This document shows, piece by piece, positions 30,735-40,902 of a DNA stretch of 64,000 nt; the stretch's first letter is position 1; each line of letters starts with the position of its first letter. Both the position numbers and the translations under genes were made by a program. Origin of the DNA: Isoperla grammatica (taxonomy: Eukaryota > Arthropoda > Insecta > Plecoptera > Perlodidae). The stretch is taken from positions 47,739,637 through 47,803,636 of the forward strand of contig OX246743.1 of assembly GCA_945910005.1 (NCBI GenBank). The letters run 5' to 3'. The notes beneath the pieces were generated by a model. It had not been told where the DNA came from. It worked only from the letters and a program-made list of their open reading frames with translations, and did no database searches.

Positions 30735-31980
30735 GTTATTATTATTATTATTACTGCTATTATTAATATTATTATTATAATTAACACATTATATTACATT
30801 ATTATTAGATAGGTATTTAAACTTATGAATGAGCAATTAGACGATATATAATAGTATGTGGGTACTGGTGAATGGTGATAATGATCTATGAACGTATATG
30901 CAAATAAAATTCGTATTTTTTAAACGTTCGTTCCAGTTACATTTTGAAAATATTTTGACCATACTAACAAATAATAATTCACTCACAGAATGTAATGATA
31001 ATTGACTTACTCAAACTCTCGACTGCCAGTACTCAGCCTGAAGACTTCCTTGCGCCTTTCGCTCACCTCCAAGGCGGTAAGAAAACCTACGGTGGACAGT
31101 TTTGAGCAGGCTTCCTTAATCTTGTCGACTTTTGCTTCCGAAAGACCTTTTATACTGCAAAGCCGTTTGCGTGTTGTCATCTGAATCCCTTTTATGGTGC
31201 ATATCCCGCACGACTTCAACTTTTTTATATCGGCCACGTTCTACAACGAAATGTGTGTGATCACCCAAGATAAAATCTCTTACCTCGAGGGTTTATTTGG
31301 AGATTAAGATTAAGATTAAACACCTAAAGGCTGCAAATGGGCAACAACTACTACACAAGTACTAAATTGAGGTAATTAATTATATTGGGGTGAGGGGTGA
31401 TAAAAAGACTTAACATTATTTCAGCCGTGGTTGCATAGAAAATGAACTGTATTTACAAAGATAAAGACATTCAATGAATTCATCATTCATGTTAGAATCT
31501 GGGCCTAGGACGTAGGGTATAGTCCTAGACCTACTGAGGTGTTCTCTTTCTGTTAGCCTCAAGTAATAATTGTAATTCAGGGAATGGCTAAGTTGTACTT
31601 ATGTATACATATGAAAATATTAATTTTCAAACTGAGGCCTACGCAATGGTGTTGGATGTTTTCAACACAATAATAACAACACAACATACTACTGAATCAT
31701 TTCATTGCTGAATAAACAATAAAGAATCTTCTACAAGGCCTAGGTACTAAAATAACCTACCCAATAAATTGCAAAGTAGATTCAAGTCATGAAATAACAC
31801 GTCTCAAACTAGGCCTTAGCCTAGGCCTAGTGACAGGTAGGGCTAGGCCTACGCTAGATAAAAATATGAGGAAACCCAACTTACCACACCATGGCTTTGA
31901 AGCATATCAACATCTTGAAAAAAGCTCGTGTCATCATCCACCTCATAAATACCATCTTCTGCAATAGATTGGTCTTCCAT
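26141..31980 (-). CDS. DMC1: Meiotic recombinase DMC1
   Basis: RecA/RAD51-family strand-exchange ATPase that pairs homologous chromosomes in meiosis. Five exons in transcript order: 31980-31885, 31240-31011, 27704-27537, 27111-26763, 26320-26141. They join in phase to 340 aa, the same length as human DMC1. An N-terminal helix-hairpin-helix region ([19 protein letters not shown]) is followed by the RecA core. Walker A is GEFRTGKT at about 126-133 and Walker B is [15 protein letters not shown]. Conserved segments [32 protein letters not shown], and the C-terminal [19 protein letters not shown] are all present. It is DMC1 rather than RAD51, judging from MEDQ..., QMTTRK and the C-terminal [10 protein letters not shown]. 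The donor of exon 3 is GT at 27536-27535, which restores the conserved ENTFRPDRL. Intron 2 is 3.3 kb and holds a retrotransposon on the same strand. No disruption was seen. Confidence 0.97.
27969..28101. repeat. (ATT)n microsatellite at the retrotransposon 3' junction
   Basis: There are about 43 units of ATT, interrupted by CTTCTTCTT near 28056. It creates a spurious poly-Ile frame on the minus strand. Confidence 0.95.
28371..30656 (-). CDS. Reverse transcriptase/restriction-like endonuclease polyprotein of the retrotransposon
   Basis: The 761-codon frame has no stop. Reverse transcriptase motifs run from [15 protein letters not shown] (about 28) through YIDYKKAYD (158-166, Asp160), [15 protein letters not shown] (about 218-232) to [11 protein letters not shown] (265-275, Asp269-Asp270). 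The C-terminal half has a CCHC knuckle (Cys572, Cys575, His584, Cys589) and a restriction-like endonuclease pattern, [11 protein letters not shown] followed by TILIDVAVP (Asp659, Asp674). This RT-CCHC-endonuclease order is that of the R2/R4 group, which prime reverse transcription at a self-made nick. The frame stays open upstream of the first ATG into the TAA repeat, where it would read Asn repeats, so the 5' end is not a natural start. Activity cannot be judged; the lack of stops suggests a young copy. Confidence 0.88.
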   Translation of the reverse strand: MSDIEEMTFDGISVNDIKSTIRNTHNWKAPGNDNIQNFWYKKFSNMHTQIAKCLNEFILGDKDLPDFFTEGITFLKPKDNDTKNPSKYRPITCLPTIYKILTSCITNKIYSHCEEHNILAEEQKGCRKLSQGCKEQLIIDSVVMNQAFNKKRNIHVSYIDYKKAYDSSPHSWLIQILEIYKVNPLIVNFLRTAMTSWKTTLKLNVGKEQISTDPVNIRRGIFQGDSFSALWFCLSLNPLSHILNKSTHGFKIKDGNTVCHTLSHLFYMDDLKLYALNATHMTNLLNSTLEFSRDICMDFGIDKCKSLHVIKGKITKLEEFEIDEDNRIGVMDEEDIYKYLGFAQAKRIDHKLMKSKLISAYKKRIGSILKTQLNGKNKIKAINTYAIPVLTYSFGIIKWTQTELHALEILTRTTFTKYRSHHPKSAIERVTLPREKGGRGLIDLNNLYYKQIEILRKYFYTKCPHSQLHRAIVSADKSLSPLNLNDGNLNLLQKLNSDTAKEIRISEKTLHSRHYKELLKDSVDRVASNKWLTSGDIFSETEGFMIAIQDKVIKTNNYKKYILKDVTVEDKCRKCNMNGETIEHIVSGCKMLCQTDYLHRHNQVANIVHQKLAMKYKLINTTTAYYKYKPEKVLDSKDYKLYYDRAVITDQTIHHNRPDIIFIDKKKQETILIDVAVPLCHNVETTWREKINRYKELSIEIKRLWKQTNVTVIPLIISANGIVPRKLHDSIKLIGLQPNIYIEMQKAIILNTCRIVRKFLN
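30696..30780. repeat. (ATT)n microsatellite at the retrotransposon 5' junction
   Basis: The imperfect (ATT)n has GTT and ACTGCT interruptions. With 27969-28101 it forms the two halves of the insertion target of the retrotransposon. Confidence 0.9.
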
Positions 31981-32203
31981 GTTTCAGATGGTAGTACTTT
32001 AATTAGTATAAAATCTCAAAAAAAATGTCCACTTAACACAAAACGATTGGACAAGACTGAAGACTGACTGAAGTTTGTTCGAAAGTAGCGGTACTATTTT
32101 CACCCGTGAGCAGCACCATCAGCTCTGTATTCGACTCTCGAGAGGTCGAATCAGTTAATATCGCGAGCGCCAGTACTTCGTATTTCACACCGCTCACCTA
32201 TGG

Positions 32204-32262
32204 CGTCACATTTGGCGACGATATATCGAGGTCGAAAATGGCCGCCAGCCACATAGCCAACA
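32204..32262 (-). promoter_or_regulatory. Promoter-like fragment upstream of DMC1, mirrored near SNU13
   Basis: It contains TTTGGCGACGATAT and GTCGAAAATGGCCGCC. The same block, reverse-complemented and about 85-90% alike by eye, lies at 33766-33824 beside SNU13. The AAAATGGCCGCC core resembles a YY1-type site. It is about 225-280 bp upstream of the DMC1 start codon, so it may belong to the DMC1 promoter. Confidence 0.5.
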
Positions 32263-32364
32263 TACCGACTGCTGCAGTAAATCCGCTAGCAAAATAATGG
32301 CATATATATATATGTATATATATATGCAGCCAAACAGAGATACCCCTGTAACAATATGATATCA

Positions 32365-33672
32365 TGTTTTAACTAAACCCTTATAAGTTTCGCGCAACCA
32401 ATGATATATTATCAATCTGCAATATATAACCTACCCAAGTATGTTTTTCAAACAGCGTGACACCCCGCAGTTTTTGAGTAAATGACCCAGGTTCTTACCT
32501 CCGTGCGGAAAATAATACGTAACTACTAACTTTGCATCATTTTTTAAGAAAACCCTGATATGTGCCGCACAACCAATATATAACCTAAACGCTAGTAATT
32601 ACGTATTATTTTCCGCACGGAGGTACGAACCTGGGTCATTTGCTCAAAAACTGCGGAGTGTCACGCAGTTTGGGATACACATTTGGATAGGTAATGTATT
32701 GCAGATTGATAATATAATATTGATTGCGCGAAACATATCAGGGTTTTATTAAAAAATGATGCAAACAATTGTTAGTTACACGTATTATTTTCCGCACGGA
32801 GGTACGAACCTGGGTCATTTACTCAAAAACTGCGGGGTGTCACTCAGTTTGGGTTACGTATTTGGATAGGCTATATATTGCAGATTGATAATATATCATT
32901 GGTTGCTCTACACATATCAGGGTTTTGTAAAACAAATGATGCAAAGTTAGTAATTACGTATTATTTTCCGCACGGAGGTACGAACCTGGGTCATTTACTC
33001 AAAAATTGCGGGGTGTCACGAAGTTTGGAATACACATTTTGGATAGGTTATATATTTTAGATAGATAATATAACATTGGTTGCGCGAAACATATCAGGTT
33101 TTGTTAAAAAATGATGCAAAGTTAGTAAGTACGACGTATTATTTTCTGCACTGAGGTACGAACCTGGGTCATATACTCAAAAACCGCGGGTTGTCACGCA
33201 ATTTGGGTTACACATTTAGATAGTTTATATATTGCAGATTGATAATATAGTATTGTTTGCGCGAAACATATCAGGGTTTTGTACAAAAAATGATGCAAAG
33301 TTAGTAATTACGTATTATTTTCCGCCCTGAGGTACGAACCTGGGTCATTTACTCAAAAACTGCGGGGTTTCACGCAGTTTGGAATGCATGGTAGGTAATA
33401 TATTGCAGATTGATAATATATGATTGGTTGCGTGAAACGTATCAGGGTATTGTTAAAAAATGATGCAAAGTTAGTATTTACGTATTATTTTCCGCACGGA
33501 GGTATACGAACCTGGGTCATTTACTCAAAAACTGCGGGTTGTCAGTTGTCACGCAGTTTGGGATACACATATGGATAGGTAATATATTGCAGATTGATAA
33601 TATGGTATTGGTTGCGCGAAACATATCAGGGTTTTGTTAAAAAATGATGCAAAGTTAGTAATTACGTATTAA
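32365..33672. repeat. 177-bp satellite: one inverted monomer plus six direct monomers
   Basis: Direct monomers carry CGTATTATTTTCCGC at 32602, 32781, 32957, 33135, 33311 and 33481, so the period is 170-184 bp. Each holds GGTACGAACCTGGGTCATTT, CTCAAAAACTGCGGGGTGTC, ATTGCAGATTGATAATAT and AATGATGCAAAGTTAGTA. The first segment (about 32365-32583) is the reverse complement of the same monomer, so the array begins head to head, with the turning point near 32590. It fills the space between DMC1 and SNU13. Confidence 0.93.
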
Positions 33673-33765
33673 AACAAACAAGCAAGCAGAAAACGTTGTT
33701 ATGATGCTTGCAGGATGTCTAGTTGTTTGTGCATGCGGTGCGCAGCGTATTTTGTTTTAGCTGTT

Positions 33766-33986
33766 GGCAACGCGGCCGGCGGCCATTTTCGACTTCGAGA
33801 TATCGTCGCCAAAGTCACGCTGGTAGAAGAAGCGTCATCTTCTCTTGTCGTTGTAGAAAACACGTTTTGCAATCGGTTTCTGTCCAGTGTGCAGCCGATT
33901 TTCCTCCGTGACGCGAAGTTATTTCGCAGAGAGGCTGAAAGTATACAGATCTACATCTGCAATCCAATTACAATCCTACAATTACG
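33766..33986 (+). promoter_or_regulatory. SNU13 promoter/5' untranslated region
   Basis: CpG-rich sequence begins with the GGCGGCCATTTTCGACTTCG block mirrored at 32204-32262 and runs to the start codon at 33987. The first exon ends right after the ATG, so transcription should start within this stretch. The exact start is unknown. A pyrimidine-rich segment (CATCTTCTCTTGTCG, about 33826) is a candidate. Confidence 0.55.
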
Positions 33987-36541
33987 ATGGTGAGTAAATA
34001 TATATTTGCAATTAATCCCATTATCTTCTATTTTCTATTGGCTGGCCCGGCCACACACGTGGTTGTGTGTATGCACACCGGAATGCTTGTCGTGTGCACG
34101 AGCTTGTGCATTTCTTTTTGCAATAACAACCATTCACGGTCGTATAATTTCTTAACAACTGCCCTGCCTACGCCTATTACGTCTAGGCCCTTCATCCCTT
34201 GCTTGGTTTGGCCGTGTGTAAGCACATGCCCATGTACAATAGGCCTAGGCCTACTCTTGTTACCGGTCCCGAGAACGAAATTGGAAAAGATCATCTTCTA
34301 GTTCCCGGGAGCTTCCTGAAGTAAGGCCAAGGCCTTGACCAGCCTAGGCCTTGACCAGCCTAGGCCTAGTTCTCGAGGGTCTTATTCTAGCCTAGCTCTA
34401 GTTTTGCCAGCTATAACTAGACGAAAGTAGGATTGCTCTGGCCACCATGAGTAAGACCTAGGCCTTGGTAGGCCTAGCCTAGAACAAGTGTGCACGTTTA
34501 ATTCTAGGCTAGCCTGAGCTAGGCCTAGTTCTTATTCTTGGTTGCAAGGTCAAGTTGTGCGTGAGTAATCGGACACTAAAGGTCGGTGCACAATCGCCCG
34601 GTAACGATAACTGTAACGATAACGATAACGGGAATAAACTTCGATTCTATGTTAAACTACGATACGATGCACAATCAGAGCTTCATGTTACCGGGCCCGG
34701 TAACGGGAACGGGAAGTTCGCCAAGTTTTAACTTAACGTTACCGTTCCCGTCTGTACGTTACCGGGACCAATCAGAATCAAGCGTCCACGGCCTGTTAAA
34801 AGTATTAGCAAATAGCCGAGCGTCTGCTTAACGGGCAATTGTGCATCGAATGCCTTCCCGTTACCGTTTTATGGTTATCGTTATAGTTACAGTTATCGTT
34901 ACCGGGCAATTGTGCACCGACCTTAATGGTCGGTGTACAGTAGCCCGGGAAGGAGCTTTCCGTTAACGTTAACGGGCAATGTTAAATTATAGCGAACTTT
35001 CCCGTTACCGGAGCTCCTTCCCGGGCTATTGTGCACCGACCATAATTGTGATGTCGGACTAGGCTATAGGGCTGAGCCGTTTAAACGTGTAAATGCCCGC
35101 GCGAAAATATACGTGTACAAACATTCATAAACGTAAAATCGTGTCTTATACCCCGCCCGACCAATCCCCCTCCCCTGGCGCCCCCACTCAAAACCCAATT
35201 CACAGATTTTGCCTATGTCACAGCTCTTTGACGATCCAACAAGTCATAGTTGGTGTGTGGAGTCAAAATGACTGTGAACAGTTAGACACAAAGGTGGGGA
35301 ATATAATCAACAATGAATAAAATAAATCAACCGTGTTATTTCATTGAGCATGTTTTTTTGCGAACGTTATAACTCATTTTTTTGTTATCATTTTGTGAAC
35401 AGAAGGGATGTTATGTTTAAACGCGAAATATTCGAAAAAATAAACGTTTACAAAATTAACCGTTTTCTCCCAGCCCTACGGACTATTGATGATTGAAAAT
35501 CGAGAATTAGGCCCTAGGGGCCTAGACCAAGAATTAACACCTCTTTTATACTATTCGTACACATCGTAGGCCTAGGCATTGTAATCATGTCAAATTAAAC
35601 TCGGTTCTCAACATGTGTCGGAGGCAAAGCCAAGAGAATATCTTCTAACTTTTCTTTTAATTCTCCAGTTATTGTGGATATGTAGAAGCTATCATATTTG
35701 AAAGCCTAGACCCACATTTGCACCCATGCTATCATATAGCAGAAGCTGTCGTCAAGACTAGACTACATGTGCCATGTAGGCTATAGGCCTATTGGCCTAG
35801 AGTATTTAATACTTATAATAATTTAAATTATTTGCAAAATTGTACAGTGATAAGTGATAACCTATGTAATGGTATAGGGCCTTACTACTAAGTTTAGAAA
35901 TAAAAATTTTGTATTAAACATACATTCATATTTAACCCACCTTGACAATGTACACACATTCTTGTATTGTGGTTATACAGCTAAGAAATGATATGAAATG
36001 AAATGTACTGGATCCACTGGAAGCTAATAAAAACAAGAAAACAAAATAATATTCGTGTTCTCGTTCGTTGTCGTGTCGTCTTCAGTAGAGCTGCATAAAT
36101 AGTCTACCGTAGACTGTTGGCACAGTTTCTAATATAGCCATGTATATATTTACATTTCAGACTGAGGAAGTGAATCCCAAAGCTTACCCACTGGCTGATG
36201 CCACCCTGACAACTAAGATATTGAATCTTGTACAACAAGCAATGAACTACAAGCAGCTGCGAAAGGGCGCCAATGAAGCTACTAAAACACTGAATCGTGG
36301 TCTGTCGGAATTTATTGTTATGTCGGCTGATGCAGAGCCTCTCGAGATTTTGCTGCATCTTCCGTTGCTGTGTGAAGACAAAAACGTCCCGTACGTTTTC
36401 GTGCGCTCCAAGCAAGCTCTTGGTCGTGCTTGTGGTGTTTCTCGTCCCGTTGTGGCGTGTTCCGTGACTGTTAACGAGGGGTCTCAACTGAAGCCGCAGA
36501 TTCAATCGATTCAACTCGAGATAGAGAAGTTACTTGTGTAA
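33987..36541 (+). CDS. SNU13: SNU13 / NHP2-like protein 1 (15.5K), U4 snRNP and box C/D snoRNP protein
   Basis: L7Ae-family protein that binds the kink-turn of U4 snRNA and of box C/D snoRNAs in the nucleus, nucleating the U4/U6.U5 tri-snRNP and snoRNP assembly. Two coding exons: 33987-33989 (only the ATG) and 36161-36541. The product is 127 aa (human 128). Nearly the whole sequence is conserved, including [28 protein letters not shown] (RNA-binding helix), [38 protein letters not shown] and [14 protein letters not shown]. The ATG sits at the end of exon 1 directly before GTGAGT; after splicing it is followed by ACTGAGGAA (Thr-Glu-Glu), matching the MTE start of other animals. The intron is 2.17 kb and holds two MITEs and many TAGGCCTA motifs. 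It diverges from DMC1 and converges on ALG1. Confidence 0.97.
34580..34923. mobile_element. MITE A with TAA target duplication, 344 bp
   Basis: The ends are AGGTCGGTGCACAAT...ATTGTGCACCGACCT, followed inward by subterminal GCCCGGTAACGATAACTG on both sides. TAA occurs at 34577-34579 and 34924-34926. Three-base TAA duplications suit the PIF/Harbinger superfamily. No transposase. It is in SNU13 intron 1. Confidence 0.87.
34927..35042. mobile_element. MITE B, 116 bp, inserted in the TAA duplication of MITE A
   Basis: The ends are TGGTCGGTGTACAGTAGCCC and its near complement, with subterminal CCCGGGAAGGAGCT. TAA flanks it at 34924-34926 and 35043-35045. Its terminal sequence matches MITE A, so both use the same transposase family. 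The shared central TAA shows that one inserted into the target duplication of the other. Confidence 0.87.
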
Positions 36542-36665
36542 AAGACATTTGTCGTTTGCCCTATGGGGTTTACAAATCAAAATATTTCAGGATCGGCATA
36601 AGCCCCATACTTAACACAAACACTAATCTTAAACTGCAAAGCAATTAGGTAAAAAGCTGAATGAA

Positions 36666-36671
36666 AATAAA
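36666..36671 (+). terminator. SNU13 polyadenylation signal (AATAAA)
   Basis: A canonical AATAAA lies 125 bp past the SNU13 stop codon, overlapping a second ATAAAT. It is the first such hexamer downstream. Confidence 0.5.
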
Positions 36672-38267
36672 TAATCTTTGCATTATTCATTTCTTTTCAA
36701 GAGATGTATGTGCCATGTGATACCATTCCAATTTGTCTAATGGGATCCTGATATATAAATAGGACATATTTATCTTGTCCTGAGTTCCAGTTAAACAGTA
36801 AATACTATATTTATTGAAGTCCTAAGGACATATGCATATTATGCACATTGCATAGTACAAACTACATCTGCTATGACTACACTACATATATTATAATAAA
36901 CATTAAAATGCAGGTATGCACATGAGTGGAACAAATTGTTGTACATGTGTAAGCTCTGCTGCTGTCTGCAAGTAAGGTATTGAATTACTTTACCAGAGCT
37001 AGCCTTTTATTGCAACTTAGGTAACTCTATGCATACCCATGGTTTTTATTTAAGTTAGTTGTAATAGTAACAACCCCATTTTTCATGATTATGTTTTATC
37101 TGTCCTTACCTACTGCTGTCAGTATGTTTGTGTTATCAATTAAATGATTATTTTAACTTTTTAAAGTTATTGTTTTACTACCTTAAAACCTTTTGGTGTC
37201 ATCTGAAGGTTAAAACAGTCATAAAGTATCCATGCTTTAGTAGGTAGAAACACGGAAAATAATTAGGCCTGCTCTGACAGTTGAATGAATGGGAAATTAT
37301 GATTTTCTGGAATAAAGCCGCGTTCACATAAATGACTAGTGACTATTGACTATTGACTATTGATTAGTGACTAAGCGAATTGAACCATAGGCGATACGTG
37401 CTGACGTTCACACAACTTTACTTTTGACTAATGACTATTGACTATTGACTAACAAATTGAAGATATCTGGAAGTCATAGTTACAACCAATCACAACGTTC
37501 GCGTTCAGCCAATGAATGTGGAGCAACGGAAGTCAATACCACTATTCAATTACTGTCAAGTGTATATTTGTTTTTGACTATTTCCGGCGAATATTATTTA
37601 TTTATTATTTTTATGAAGCTGTCATACAATAAAATATTCTTATTTTGAAAACAAATCTTCAAAACAAACAAGAAACATACAAAACCTTCACAACTTGGTT
37701 AAGCCCATCATTAAACGTTTTAACTGGTAAACAGTTACTATCGCCATACCTCGTTTTCTTCATAATGTTGCAATTTTATTATTTTGACAGCTCGTTGTTT
37801 GTCAATCAGTTTGATTCATTTGTTCTAGGTGGCAGATCATACGTGTCAAAGAACTTAGTTGTGTAGTGTTCATATCTTTCTTTGGGTAGTCAATAATCAC
37901 TAGTCACTAGTCAATAGTCAGTAATCAATAGTCATTTATGTGAATGCGGCTTTAGGTACGGTAGCTTACACTTACAGTTGATTTTTCTATTTATGAAAAA
38001 TCAAATGTTTGATTATATAATAAGAATGGAAATTTGGCATCGTAAATTCAAAGTTTATTTCCAAATTGTACATAGTAATTCTTTGATATTGCTTAAAAAA
38101 GTGAGGCATGCGGATAATTGGTCAGTTTACTAGCATTCAAAACTTGTCTTGTGTAAGCTAGTGTAGTGAATCCAGATTTGTACCAGATACCAATAATTGA
38201 ACAAGTGTCAATTTCATAATTATATAATCTAGTTATACATCAACATCATACAGGAATATATCTTGAA
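36672..38267. other. Intergenic, convergent SNU13/ALG1 ends; no gene
   Basis: AT-rich sequence between two converging genes. The only structured part is the inverted-repeat element at 37315-37952. Short frames inside it have no recognisable similarity. Confidence 0.6.
37315..37952. mobile_element. Non-autonomous inverted-repeat transposon, 638 bp, TA duplication
   Basis: The ends are AAGCCGCGTTCACATAAATG and the complement with one change (GCATTC for GCGTTC). Outside them is TA on each side (37313-37314, 37953-37954). Both subterminal regions are packed with short repeats of GACTATTGACTA/ACTAGTGACTA, a common arrangement for transposase binding. No transposase frame. The TA duplication suggests a Tc1/mariner-like or related family. 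Confidence 0.75.
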
Positions 38268-40459
38268 CTATTTTCTAAAGAGATGTCTAGCAGTTATACA
38301 CCAATTGTCGTGCCAACGTAGTTTTTGGAATAAATCTAGCTGTTTCTTGAACTTTGAATTAATTTCCTGCTGGGCGGCGTTGGAAGGAAAACCTCGAAAC
38401 CATGCCTGAAGTTGAGACGACAGTTGTTCAGCGTTGTCGAACTGGTAGCTATTCACGTCGTGCTCAACAAGCTCTTTCAAGCTGGAATCAGAGATTCACA
38501 ACTTCAGTAACAAACAGAAGTAGTAGGTATTACTCTAGGCAAGAAAATATAAATATTGACTCACAAAAAACTTTGAAAATCTGCAATATTGGTAGAAATA
38601 TGAGCATATAGGCCGCCTACCTAATGTTTTTTACATTCCATCAGTGAGTAGGCCACCATATTCCCACATATAACTATAAGCCACACAATTAATTTGTGTA
38701 TGTAAAAACTTCATAGTTATCGGGAAGCACAAACAAATCAAACGTTTACTGTACAGTGTACACACATAATGCATGATTTGATCAGACTATTTTCATCTGC
38801 TATTAGGTCTTGATTGTGTACTTTTAGGCATCTAATAACAAAGGTAAACTGTTGGATCCAATCCCAAGATGATCCTATTCCAGCCAATTGGCATCTATCA
38901 ACAGAAACTTATTGATATACAATAAAATGTAATCCTAGTCTCTTGCTGCCATGACACTCTAACCTATTTATATTTTATTTGCCTTTTGAAAGCACTCGTA
39001 CATTATTTTACATGCCAGCAGGGCATACATACCATGGAAAATTGTATGCCAGAACAGGAAGACAGCATCCAAACATGTCGACCACTTTCATTGGTAGATC
39101 AAGTCCACTGGATGAGGTATGTAAGCTGACGCCCAAATCAGCACTGGCTAAAAGTTGAGGGTAATCTTCTGGTCTCAGCCAAGGTGTTATTACTTGTATG
39201 TGTTCCCAATTTGCCTCGGCAATTAAATCACAATAGTGACTTTTCATTGGTCCTTTGCCAGTGATGGCACATATTAACTCTGGCAGAGCAGTGTCGCCAC
39301 TCTTACAACAATCTTCGTAATCTCGAAGCGCTGCCAACAGTATCGAGAAATCTTCGTCTTCTGTCCAACTCGTACTGGAAACTAAAAGTCCAGGACGCTC
39401 GTCTCGCAAGACGATTTTTCCACCTGGTAGCATTTCTGTAAACGTTGATACATTGTTTTGTTCAGAGTTTTTGAATTGAGGATATTCGTTTGCCAGTCGG
39501 AGGAAGAAGTTGTGGCGTTCAAAGAGTGGAAGAGGACCGAATGATTCGGGTGGCCGATCATACAAAGTAACCGCGCTACAACAGAAAAAATAGCTGCTTG
39601 TGAGAAATATATTTAATTTGTGAATACCTATGGTAAGAATATTTGTTCTACTACAGCAAGATCTTACTTGATACCCCATTTTTTCATGAGATCATCCTTC
39701 ATAGCAATGGTGACACACAGATTAGCCTTTGCTTTCGTTCCAAAGAAACCCTCGAACCATTCCGAGATGAGAACCAATCGATGTTTTCGTCCTAGTTTGA
39801 GAGCCATAATGGTATGTCCATAATTGTGCCAGTCAATCACGTAGTTTGCGTTGGCAAGAATGCAATAAATCCAACACACAGCCAAACTGGGGATGGCGGG
39901 AGGGTTTTGCACAATTACATGATGGGACCTTCTTTTGAAAAGTAAACTGCAAAACAATGTGATGCTCTGCCATAAGACCTTGAGCATGTATGCCAGCAGT
40001 TGAGGGCATTCTGAAACACAATAATACATTTTATGTGTAGGTCTATTGCTATTTGATTTCGATGGATTAAGAGTAATCAATTTTCAGGTACACTGCTTGG
40101 GACCTCCCAAAGAGCAGAGCACATGATTTTGCCACCTAGGGAAGAGTAGGCCCTACATCTCTAGGTTTACAACATCCATATAAATAAAATCGTTTATGAA
40201 TGAAATAGTTTTAAACAAAAAGAAATAAAATAAAAAATCAGTAACGCTTACTTTTATGGAAATCGGGATAATCGGCCATGTAGTGAATGTTTACTTTCGG
40301 GTGGCTAGCTAGTTCTTTGACAGGTTCTGACCCACCATAACCTATAACGTCAACGTCAAATCCTTCTTTAGCTAAAGATAAGGCGTGGTATTGCATTCTT
40401 GGGCTACGACCAACATCTCCAAGAACAACAACACAGGCACAATTGTTACTCGCATTCAT
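38268..40459 (-). CDS. ALG1: ALG1 chitobiosyldiphosphodolichol beta-mannosyltransferase
   Basis: Adds the first mannose (beta-1,4, from GDP-mannose) to GlcNAc2-PP-dolichol on the cytosolic face of the ER, in N-glycan precursor assembly (glycosyltransferase family 33). Four exons in transcript order: 40459-40252, 40010-39668, 39575-39033, 38481-38268. All in phase, 435 aa (human 464). The N-terminal Rossmann half has [20 protein letters not shown], then a hydrophobic membrane-associated stretch, [13 protein letters not shown], and [12 protein letters not shown]. The C-terminal half has [32 protein letters not shown] and the donor-binding segment [19 protein letters not shown], followed by CLPV. 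The start is the first ATG, just before the conserved VVVLGD. All key motifs look intact. Confidence 0.96.
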
Positions 40460-40902
40460 GTTTGCGTAATTCTAGCATTAAAATAAAACATTAATTGTCG
40501 CAAAACGAAAAATTCAAACAAGTTGCCGTGGCGAAATCCAATTCCATGCAACGACAAGTGTGAAAACCGGATCCGGATAGTCAAGTATGATACCGACGAG
40601 ATACCGACACTGCCTTATAATAAACGTACTATCATATTTGATTCAAATAATGTTAATAATTTGTATTATAAAACTTTACTTTATGATAAGGAAAAACAAA
40701 TTTTATTTAATTATTTTAATAGTAGTTAGCTTGACTTGTTAGTTTTGTAACGTTGGTGAACATGCGAACGCTTTGGCGGGAAGTCGGGAACCGACCATCA
40801 CTCCCGGCAACAGTCGACTGGTATGTGACAGTTGAACTGTCAAATTGACTTTTCTTGATCATACAAGACGACTAAGTAAAGTATACAGTGAGCATATCAG
40901 TG
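40460..40902. promoter_or_regulatory. Shared upstream region of ALG1 and the HAUS4-like gene
   Basis: It lies between the ALG1 start codon and a likely non-coding first exon of the plus-strand gene that ends at the donor GTG|GTGAGT near 40902. It contains TTTGGCGGGAA (about 40771), an E2F-type site, which would suit a cell-cycle gene. The limits of either promoter are not visible. Confidence 0.45.

Larger units (their letters stand above)
27969..30780 (-). mobile_element. 5'-truncated R4/Dong-like non-LTR retrotransposon in (TAA)n
   Basis: A reverse transcriptase frame (28371-30656) is bounded on both sides by (ATT)n, which is (TAA)n on the element's strand: 27969-28101 at its 3' side and about 30696-30780 at its 5' side. 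Dong-type elements of the R4 clade are known to insert into TAA repeats. The polypeptide starts at the very beginning of the RT domain and lacks the N-terminal region of full elements, so the copy is probably 5'-truncated. The 3' untranslated part is about 260 bp and has no poly(A) tail. It lies in DMC1 intron 2 in the same orientation as DMC1. Confidence 0.8.

Noticed and set aside
32365..33672. CRISPR-like array
   Set aside because: The units are 170-184 bp monomers that are similar throughout, with no short repeat and unique spacer structure; it is eukaryotic satellite DNA.
36104..36514. 136-codon minus-strand frame opposite SNU13
   Set aside because: It is the antisense shadow of the conserved SNU13 exon.
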